A DNA stretch of 28,232 nucleotides from Elysia marginata. Its lineage: Eukaryota > Mollusca > Gastropoda > Plakobranchidae. The translations under genes and the position numbers were made by a program. Location: NCBI GenBank assembly GCA_019649035.1, contig BMAT01006647.1, positions 10,368 to 38,599 of the forward strand. Direction: 5' to 3'. Below are positions 1 to 9,600 of the stretch, piece after piece (position 1 is the first letter of the stretch; each line of letters begins with the position of its first letter). The notes beneath the pieces are model-generated. The model saw nothing but the letters and a program-made list of their open reading frames with translations. It had not been told where the DNA came from and searched no databases.

Positions 1-67
1 GATTATGATCTTTACTGCTATGCATAGAACGTCACTGTATTAAATGATAATGATATTGCATATGACT

Positions 68-336
68 CACGTTGAGAGTGAATGAGTTGAAAATCGGAAA
101 TTTCTTTTTTGAGAAAATGGCATTTAAAATTGTTTTGTTTCTTTTTTTTCTCTATATTTTAGAATCAACAAAAACTTTAATGTCTATCCATAAGATATTG
201 ATAGTTTTATGAAATCTTTAACGCTTGGAAGCTTTAATAATGTCTTGTTAAAAATGGAAACGTCTTTGAAGGTAAAAATTGCAACATCTGACCCTTCCAC
301 ACTGTATATTATGTGTGTTGTAAATGCAAGACAAGA
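68..336. repeat. Dispersed repeat, copy A
   Basis: Similar along its length to 21925-22150. Shared blocks are GAGTTG.AA.TCGGAAAT, AAGATATTGAT.GTTTT.TGAA, GGAAGCTTT.AT, ATGTCTTGTA/T, ACATC.GAC and GCAAGACA, all in the same order and orientation. It is followed at about 333-358 by AGATAAAACTTTATTAATCC, which looks like a non-LTR element tail. The family is unknown. Confidence 0.75.
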
Positions 337-510
337 TGAGATAAAACTTTATTAATCCATTAAAAACAGAAATTGATTTATGTACATAAAGTGCGAAATT
401 AGTACATTTACTTTTGACATTGAACACATTTTTTATATCATTTTAAAGTCTTTATATAAAATGATGTAAAAACTGTTCTCATACTCCCACTTGCGTTTTC
501 TATAACAGAG

Positions 511-617
511 GAATGTGCATGTATAGAACTCACAACACACAAGAGCTTGTATTGAAGGGAATCCCTGACAATCTGCGTGGAGAAATGTGGATGGTCTTCT
601 CTGGTGCATTGAATGAG
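511..617 (+). CDS. TBC1D9: TBC1D9-like exon 1 of window (TBC domain start)
   Basis: Encodes residues 1-35 after a split codon, with the family signature [15 protein letters not shown] followed by LRGEMW. These are the entry to the TBC domain (motif A region: RG-x-W-like). The donor is GAG|GTTTGT. The acceptor is AG at 509-510. The alternative AG at 507-508 would shift the incoming phase and cannot be excluded without the preceding exon. No other exon was recognised between 1 and 510. Confidence 0.9.
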
Positions 618-3600
618 GTTTGTAACTCCTTGTAAAATAAAAACTGACTGTTTTATTCTAAGTCAGATGGTCTCATTTTTATTGTTGGTTTTAATATTTT
701 TAATTAAAAAATTGACTGTATGTGAACAAAGATTAAGGTATTGCTAAATACAGTTTGGTGAGGACAAATATTTGTTTTATTCCGTATCATTCCTGAACAG
801 ATCTTTTTTTTGGTTTTAAATACTTTATTTCAATGCCATCACTAAAAGCGCTTTTTTCAATTGAGACATTTTGAAACAATTTATTTCTAGAGGATCGCAT
901 GGAGAAACACATACAAGACTAAAATTTAGGCTGGGAAAGGAAACCCAACAGTTCTGTTAGAATCTTTATGCTTATGGCATCACCTGAGCATATGTCTCAA
1001 AGAATTGCTAAAAAAAAGCTGCATTTTTCTTTCATTCACATATGATATTATTGCAGCTTAATTTGAAAACTTTTGAATTCTCAATTTCAGTTTAATTTTT
1101 GAAATTCAACTCTCAATGTCTTAGTGTTAATATGAAGAGCATTAGTCTTTTATTACGTTTGGGAACCGACGCCCCTCCCTTTTATGTTTCTATGATGGTA
1201 TTTTTCCATTTTTTTTTGTCTTGATTGGTTACATTATATTCATGTCTTTTTGGATATGTTTATATGTATGAGAAGTTAAAGCATATGTTTTAGCTATTTA
1301 AAAAAAAAGGTGAAATAGCGCTCCTGATAATTTGACTTGTTGACCTCTTCTCATCTCCTAGATGGCCACACACCCAAACTATTACGCGGACATTGTGAAA
1401 CAGAGCGCCGGTCACTCGTCTATTGCCACCGACGAGATTGAGAGAGACTTGCATAGGTTAGGGGCCGGTCTTTTCTCTCCTTTCTTTTCTTCCCTTGATC
1501 TTTTTTTTCAATGCTTTAATGTTTTGAATTTTACAAATGTCTCACTACGAGCATTACTGAGTCGGATATTGAAAGTTTAAGTTGAGAAAAGGTCTTCTAG
1601 TTCTAAAAGTGAAAGTCTATTTTTCCTTTATTTCTCTTTAAAAAGAAAAAAAAAAATCATGAGTTTTAAAATCGTTCCGCAAAATAATTACGGAGGAGTT
1701 CATGCAATTTTTTATGTTTAGAAGCTCAGAAAAGTGCATCCTTCAAAACATTGGAAAGATCAGACATTAGACTCATGATTCCGACTAGTTGTGAGACCAA
1801 TAACAGTATGAAGAGAGGCTACCGACCTGTCCAAATTAGGCAGATGCTGCAATTTTCACATTCTATTTCTAAGGATTTGATGTTTTGCACATGATATTTT
1901 ATGAGCTGAAAGATGCAGTGAAAAACTGGCTGCTGCTACCTGTATACCATTCTTTTGTAAAACGGTTTTTAAACTTTTTGTTGACTTCAATAATTAAGAA
2001 AAACAACTCCTGTTTCAAATAAGTCGAAACAGCATACCATAATCCTGAAATATGCAGTTCTACGTATTTATGGGTGTATGTATGTATGAATGGCATGCAC
2101 ACAAAGTAGTGGCACCTTCAAGTCTATTTCTACATCAGCAGCATCAAAGTCAGATTCAGAATCAGTTTAATTGACAGCACCTGACATGTCTGTTTCTGTC
2201 AGTAAAGATGATTTCATCTGAAACGAATTACACAAAGTTTGTCATTTACTTTGTATACATAATTTATAGGTTGCTTAATAGTTTAACCCACCCCCACTCT
2301 CCCCTCCTCCTTTACATGGTTTAGATCTCTCCCAGAACACCCAGCCTTCCAGAATGATCTGGGAATTAGTGCCTTGAGACGGGTCCTCACAGCTTATGCT
2401 TGGAGAAACCCCAACATCGGTAGGTCTGGTTATGCTACAGTACCTTTTACCAAGTTTATTAAGTCCGTATTCTGCAATACTTAAAGGGAATAAATGAGAT
2501 TAGGGATTAAAAATTGCTTGCTTACTTGCTTGCTTGCTTAAGGTGGATGACTCCGAGATATCATCATGGACCTCCGTATGTCTTTGTCTTCCTTAAGACT
2601 GATTAGGTCGTGGACCTCGAAGAATTGCAGTTTTTTTTGTTTTGTATTCAAAATTAAATTCTGCAATAGGGTGACCTGGGGTAATCCCACCCCCGAGGCA
2701 ATTCCACCCTGGGATATTCCACCCCCTCTTAAAATCTACAAAGGCCTTATTAAAGCATTTTACACAGCTTAGTATTATTGCAAATTATTGTCTGAAAACC
2801 AAGGGAAACAAAAATGCACAAAATTGTTTTTATAGTTATTTCCCTTTTTAAAGATAAACAGGCGGGGTGGAATTTCCCTGGAAAAAAATGGGGGTGGAAT
2901 TACCATTACTTTAATAAAAAAATTTTTATTTGGAAAACTGGGTATAAGCTTTTGAGGCCGAATCATATCTATTAATTTATTTATTAGATTCCTGACCTCT
3001 GCTAGTTGTCGAATATATAGGAATCAAGGTACAGGCGTTTTCTGGATTGATTGATTGATTGAAGGGTATTTTTACAAGCCCAATTCCACGTCAAAGGTGC
3101 TCTCAGGGCTTGGGTCCCAATGACAATTTACGTGCTGCCACCCAGAGACTAGCGGGGATACCATGACTTAGCCTCAGCCGGTCACATTACACTGACACCG
3201 ACCCAACCAGTAGGGGCGCCGACTGTGCTCAGCTGTGTTTCGAACCCGCGACCTCTTGGCCACGGAGCGAAGCCACTACCAACTGAGCTATCTAGGCCCC
3301 CCGGCGTTTTCTGGAATCTGAAAACTTGCATAGAGAGTGCCAAGGGACAAGGAATAGGATCTATATTATAATTCTCAAAATTAGTCAAGTTAAATAGTTT
3401 GTCTCTTTGCTATCCTCTTTAGAACAGAGATGCAGGTTTTTTCAATTTTTGAAGGAAATCTCGATTTTTGCCCATTTTTTTCGGCTTAAAAAAAAACGGA
3501 AAAATCTAGAAATAAGACAATCAACAGTTTCACAATTTGCTTTTTTTTTTTTTTTTGATATGCTTGTTGGCATATAGGTGAGTTTGTAATCATAAATTCA

Positions 3601-6600
3601 GGAATAGATTATTAGATCATGAATACAAACATATGTATTTACATCAAAGTTGTTAGGAAAGAGCTGTAAAAAAGTAGTTCTTTTGTAACTGTTTTGAATT
3701 CAATGACTTTTTTGTATCTGGGTGTATCAAAGATTTTAAACGGGCAATTTTGGATTTGCGGTAACAATGCGAGACAATGCACATATATTTATAGAGACCT
3801 TTAAGAATTTTCCTGCTTTTTGTGTGGAAGCTGCTTGCACCCGTGTTAGAAAATCAGTGAAGAAGAAAAATTGTTCTCACATGTCTTTATAGGGACCTTG
3901 AGAATTTTCCTGCTTTTTGTGTGGAAGCTGCTTCCATTCCTGTTAGAAAATCAGTGAAGAAAAAAAATTGTTCTCACATGTCTTTATAGGGACCTTGAGA
4001 ATTTTCCTGCTTTTTGTGTGGAAGCTGGTTGCATTCATGAAGAAAAAAATTTGTTCTCAATGTTGTTTTTTTTTAATCGTTTTGTTATCCTATCAGGCTA
4101 TTGCCAGGCGATGAACATAGTGACCAGCGTCCTGCTTCTCTACGTCAGCGAGGAGGAAGCGTTCTGGCTCCTCACGGCCGTCTGTGAGCGTCTGCTGCCC
4201 GACTACTACAACACCAAGGTGGTCGGAGCCCTCATAGACCAGGGTGAGAATCTTATAGCTCACATCTCAGCATGTTTCAATAAAGTGCCGTATAGATTTT
4301 CGTGAGGCAAGGAACTTTTTTGTTGCAGTACACTCCTGAAAAAATGTTAAGTACCAGAAACAGTAAAAAGTTTCATTAAATTTTTAAGACAAATTTGAAA
4401 AAAAAATTGAATTTGATACCAGTATATTTTATCCATAATTATTTTTTTAACATACCTGACAAAAACATTTCAGTATTAGAAACCCAGCTACCTTACTCAA
4501 TTTATCAAGATTTGATTGTATGCATAATCAGAGAGAAATTGTGAATACTGCCCAAAATATGTGTTTCTGGTGTTGGGCTACTATCAACTGATATTTCAAT
4601 CAAATGCTCACTACATGTTATGAAGACTGTGTGATGGTAGTGTTAAGTAGAATATTTCAATCAAATGCTCACTACATATTAAGGAGACTGTGTGATGGTA
4701 GTGTTAAGAAGAATTATGAACTGTCAGCTAGCCTTGACTTATGTGGATGAAATTTGTACTACTAGTACCCAAGCAATGTAATTTTGATATTAAGATTGTT
4801 ATAGCATCAACATGCTGTGACAGAATTCACCAAGACTCAAAAAACAAATTTGAGTCAGTCTTGACTCACAGTGAATGAAGATGTTGCTAGAAGTAGTCAA
4901 ATATGTAGTCATTTCCATTAATGTTTATCACACCATTGCCATTCTGTGGCAGATTAAATTTGGACTCAGAAACTTATGTCATTGTTACTACGAATCTTAG
5001 CGTAGAATGAATCGAGTTCTTGCTACCAGTAGCACAATCCAAGTGATGTTATTTCTGTAATATTTATTATAACATATCAGCCCTGTGAAAGTTTTAACAT
5101 GGTTTGGGTCATGTGTCAAAACTTAGAATGAATCAAAGTTTGTGAGACGAGTGAGTACTTGCCTGTAATTTCCATGAAATGAAACGGTTGCCCATGCTGC
5201 TGTGTAACACCAGGTGTGTTTGAGGATCTGATCTCGGAGTACCTTCCTAGTCTGCACGACAAGCTGGAGACGCTTGGTCTGCTCAGTATGATCTCCCTTG
5301 CTTGGTTCCTCACGATCTTCCTCAGGTACAGTACAGACATATTCTTCCATTCAAGGGCAAGCTATATCTCTAAACTGAGTGTGATCTAAAAAAAGTGAAA
5401 AGAAAACAAACAAAACAAACTTTTGCTGTAAAGTGTTTGAAGATGCTCAGTTGCGTCAGTTTGAAAAAAATGTTAAAAAAAAACCCATTTTATCAGATAA
5501 TATGGTTTTTGCTGGCAGGGGGGAGGATTCAAATTGCTAAGCTGCTGAGTCAGATTTTACCCAAAATTTAATATTTAAATCAATATGTATGTTTTATACC
5601 CTCTGTTTATAGGAACTAAGTATTATTCTAAAAACATCCAAGGAAATTTGTTGGTTTTTTTTTTTCGAAGTTGTGAAACATTCCTAGCCTAACTAAGGAA
5701 TATTGCACACAACATCCAGAGAATTATCCATAGAACCAGGTAAAATGGCTTTAGCCGTAATGTTAGAGTCTTGAAAATATATGTGACTGTTGCAGAGCGA
5801 TTTAATGAATAAAGTTGGACTATTAGTTGATATGAGATCTTGGATATTTTAATTGAGCTAGGAGGATTATGTGTTAAATTTTGTCTGAAGTTTTTTTTTT
5901 GTGTGTGTGCATTAATTAAGTAGATACAACAGCAAGTGCACTTCATACCCTTTTAATTAAAAACGTTGTAAGAACTCGACTTAAAGCTCATGAAATTAAA
6001 AAAAAAAGGAACCAAAGTTTTAAGTGTTGAAAGCCTGTATGATTCACTGGCAGTCACAAGCCAAGAAGCTGCCCAAAGCTGATAGTCTTTGTGTGCTTAA
6101 AGGTAGTTTTGCTGATACTGTGGAACCCTTGAATAAAAACCTGGAAAAATGTTGGTAAAAACGGGTCTTACAAGAGGGGGCTATTCTTTCAATGTTTAAA
6201 TTACTTTATCCATGTAAGCGGATGCCCTTAAATTTAAAGACACATAATAGGTGTTAGGGCAAGTTTATGCTCAAAACAAGCGGGGTTAGTTCACCACTAC
6301 AGGAAAAACGCACTCTATGGCCAAATTACGTTATGGCCCTCAAAGAGGTTTAGAAATATACTCGAACACAAGTCCTCAGGGACTACGCCACTGGATCTTG
6401 ACTTGAAAGAATAGGCCTAATAATACAAAATCTCCTCCCACTGGTTTATAAAATATCTACTCACAAAAACACAAGTCCTCAGGGACTACGCCACTGGATC
6501 TTGACTTAAAATACTAAAAGTAAAACGACTCAACCTCTTATACTTGGAAAGATCCTACCACCGAGACTGTCGCATAGAAAACTAACTACTCTGTCACAAA

Positions 6601-9600
6601 CACTTAACCAGGTAAATTATCTTAACCAAGCTCAGTAGAACTAAGTGGTAGTTCACTGAGCATAATACGTGCAATGAGGTACTCAGTACTCAGAGAAGCA
6701 TACAAAGTCAAGCAGTACAAACACACACACACACAAACATAAGGTAAAGTAGTGCAAAAGGTCAACACATAAAAATTACAATGCTTGCAACAAAAGCTGT
6801 CCTAACAATAGGGGTTGGCTTTATTGAGAGGGTCTTAATTGATGGGTTGTACTGTATTATGGTTGGACTATGTTTATTTTTAAGGAACAAATAAAGTTTT
6901 AATCTTGTCGTGCTTTCAGTGTGATGCCATTCAACTGTGCAGTGAATATCCTGGACTGCTTCTTTTACGACGGAGCTCGAGTGAGTTGATGTAGTTTGTC
7001 CACAAATGTTTGTTCATGGGCTGTAAAATTTAGGCTGAAGAGGCTTTTTTCAAAACTGCTGTTCTGAATATTATGCTCCTCTTGAGATTCACTGTCATTA
7101 ATGATTTAAACCCCCATCCCTGTTTCTCCAACCTCAAATTACACTGGGGAAAGAAAGAAAAATTTGTTAGTGGCGTTATTGCAGATGCTCAGCTCTGGTG
7201 TGGGAGGCCCAGGGTTCGAGTCCTAAATTGGCCAGTTTACATATAGTCCTTGAGGAATGTTCTTTACACACATTTTCTCACCTCTCAGAGGGATTGAATG
7301 AATTTTCCAACTGCAGGCAGTGGAAGATCTTGTCAGTATGCTAGAGTGATGCACTTTAACTGCTTTTGCTCTATGAGTGGAGATAATTGGGTTGATTATA
7401 AGTTATGGCCTGTCATGGACCCCATGCAAAGTATTAAGTAATGAAAATAATGATAATTGAGTGTGCTTATATAGGGTATACATTTATAGGAGAATGCCTT
7501 ATGCACTTCCTTATGCGCTTCGTGCAGCATAAAAAAATCTAGAGCTTTTCAGTTGACTAGGCACTATTATGAAAAAACACTCTTTACTAAACACCCACAC
7601 TCCTATTTTTTTACTGTCCCCTCCCCAGGTGATCTTCCAGGTGTCTCTGGCCATCCTGGACATGCGTCGCCAGGAACTTCTGGCCTGCAGAGAGGATGGC
7701 GAGGCGATGGCTGTGCTTTGTGAGTTCATGGACAGCGTGCACAACAGCAACAGCAGCACCCCGAACATCATACACACAGCAAACTCTAATGGGGTCTCGC
7801 AGGATAAGTCTGCTGCGGCCAAGGAGGTGAGCGTAACAAACTGCAGTTGAGTTTAGATAATTTGAAGTAGGATAATTTGGATTCTTTCAAACTATATGCA
7901 AATTACTGGTTATAACCCTTTCTATGTAAAATATACTAGTAATTCAAATTTTGAATGATTCAAAGATAAATTTTGTTCCTGTGGGGTGATAAATATTCGG
8001 ACTGAAATTTTTCATTTTCAGCTGTATTAAATGTTTAATAATAAATGAAGAAAAATGATCAAAATGTTCTTACCATTGAAAACAATCGACAAAAAAAGAA
8101 TTGCAAAAATCCAGAAGGCGCTTTGTACACCTATAGGGTTCCGTTTCCTTCTGTGATTTTTTCAGATCATCCGAACATGTAAAAGTTTTACTTTTCTCAC
8201 AGACATTTTTCAAATGACACTCACAGAGAAGTGTTGTTTTGTAAGATTGATTAAATTGTCAGTCATTTTTTGGGGGGCTCTAGTCTTACAGGTAGTTGAC
8301 TTGCTTGACTTAAGACTGTCTACTAGCATAATTTTCCAACTGCACAGCTTTGGTCGCTCCTCTTCTTATCTGTGCATTAAGGGTCTTCTATTCCTCTTGG
8401 TTCCCTGTGATTTCTCCAAGTTGATCTATTGCATGGTTCGTCAAGTCAAAATAAGTTGTATGCTTCTATTTTGTTATTCAGGACAACCAAAAGCAATAGT
8501 ATTGAATGAAAAGTTTTTATGAGATCTCAAAAGCTGAAGTTTGTGTCCAGATACAGTAATTGGCTTGAAGAATACTCCAGTATTATAGTGGGGTATTATA
8601 ATCTTAAAAGAAAATTTTTTTAACCAGAACATGTTTTTATTTTCAATACTGAACTCCTGCTATCAAAATTTTTATTAGGCATAAAAAAATATTTTTATCA
8701 TTATTTAACAAAATTTTTTTTTGGTCTCTTCCTCCATCCTTGACCCCCAATTGACCCCTCACCTCTGCTCTGTTGCCGTGCGTATTGTGGATGTGGAGCA
8801 GTCAGTTGATGTAGCAGACGTGATCATGTCTAGCTATCAGAAGTTCTGGTCCATCTCCAACCAGGACATTAATAAACTCAGGCTTAAGCATCGTCTCAAG
8901 GTCGTCCAGGTAAGTCTCAGAACCTTGCTGTGACGGTCAAGCTTTTTTGTAAGGTCACTAAAAAAGTCTAGGCTAAGAATCAGACAGAAAATAGCATTAC
9001 AGAAAAATTTTTTTTTTTTGGTGAGGGCTCTCAAAATACATATGAAAACTGTAGCCTACCGTTGTGGTATTGTTATCGTCCTGCTGTTAACACTTGAAGA
9101 CCAATATTAAGAAATATTCTTAATATTTAAGCAAACCGCCTCTGTTTCATTATGAAAATAAAAAAAAGAAGAAATTTTTGCTTGTCCGTGCTATTCTGAT
9201 GGTAGAGCTCTATAAACAAAGATGTAAATCTGTCGGATTTAGGCTAATATCAGCTTTTGTGTCCTCAAGTCTAGGGTTTCAGCTCAAGGTTTTTTTCTAT
9301 AATTGACAGAGAAAAATTTCAGTCGGTAATTCAATACCTGCTTGCAAATAACCTTTTACAGTACGAATTTTGTATTGAGTCATTGACTCAAAAATTTTGT
9401 TTCCTCGTTACCAGCCTGCCGCCATCTTGAATGTAGTTATTATGGTAAAAATCATTATTGCCTATTTAAAATAAAAATGGTTAAAGTTCAAAAATGGGAT
9501 TTTTTAAATAAAAAAAAAAAATTGATTTGGACCAATGTGAAGTGTTTTTTTCGTTCATAATGTTTTTTTTTTCCATTATCCGATTTTATGGTGTGAAAAG

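Larger units (their letters stand above)
2420..4096 (+). other. Intron 3 (repeat-rich)
   Basis: 1677 bp between GTAGGT and TATCAG. It holds a microsatellite, an inverted-repeat element, an antisense SINE and a tandem array. The remainder is AT-rich without recognised content. Confidence 0.9.
6252..6807. mobile_element. Solo LTR of a retrotransposon, 5-bp target duplication
   Basis: The 556-bp segment starts TGTTAGG and ends CCTAACA, the TG...CA ends typical of LTRs. It is flanked by identical 5-mers ATAGG at 6247-6251 and 6808-6812. No primer-binding site, coding region or second LTR is present, so it fits a solo LTR left by recombination between two LTRs. Internally it has a perfect 39-bp direct repeat and a (CA)n run near 6720-6736. 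Five-base duplications are common for Ty3/gypsy-type elements, but the superfamily and strand are not determinable here. Confidence 0.8.
6118..6854. mobile_element. Older non-autonomous DNA transposon (MITE-like), split by an LTR insertion
   Basis: The ends are imperfect inverted repeats flanked by TA. The left end is CTGTGGAACCCTTGAATAA and the complement of the right end is CAGTACAACCCATCAATTA. The CAGT-type end next to TA recalls pogo/Tigger-like elements. Without the 556-bp LTR and one copy of its duplication it would be about 176 bp. The similarity of the ends is moderate, so the class is tentative. Confidence 0.5.
5326..6919 (+). other. Intron 5
   Basis: 1594 bp. The second half is occupied by a nested pair of mobile elements. 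The first ~790 bp is AT-rich without recognised content. The acceptor is GCTTTCAG. Confidence 0.85.

Noticed and set aside
1362-1364. ATG at the start of exon 2 as translation start
   Set aside because: It follows a splice acceptor and is preceded in frame by conserved TBC sequence in exon 1.
3235-3302. tRNA gene on the minus strand
   Set aside because: The A and B boxes are present, but the head continues into a SINE body with a repeat tail and flanking target duplication. No clear paired acceptor stem was found.
3182-3388. 68-codon open frame on the minus strand
   Set aside because: Translation of the SINE tRNA head and its flank.
3788-4060. CRISPR-like array
   Set aside because: The period is about 97 bp with the whole unit repeated, no spacer structure, in a eukaryotic intron.
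8214-8522. 102-codon open frame, + strand
   Set aside because: Lies wholly inside intron 7. Exons 7 and 8 join in phase without it, and the product has no family resemblance.
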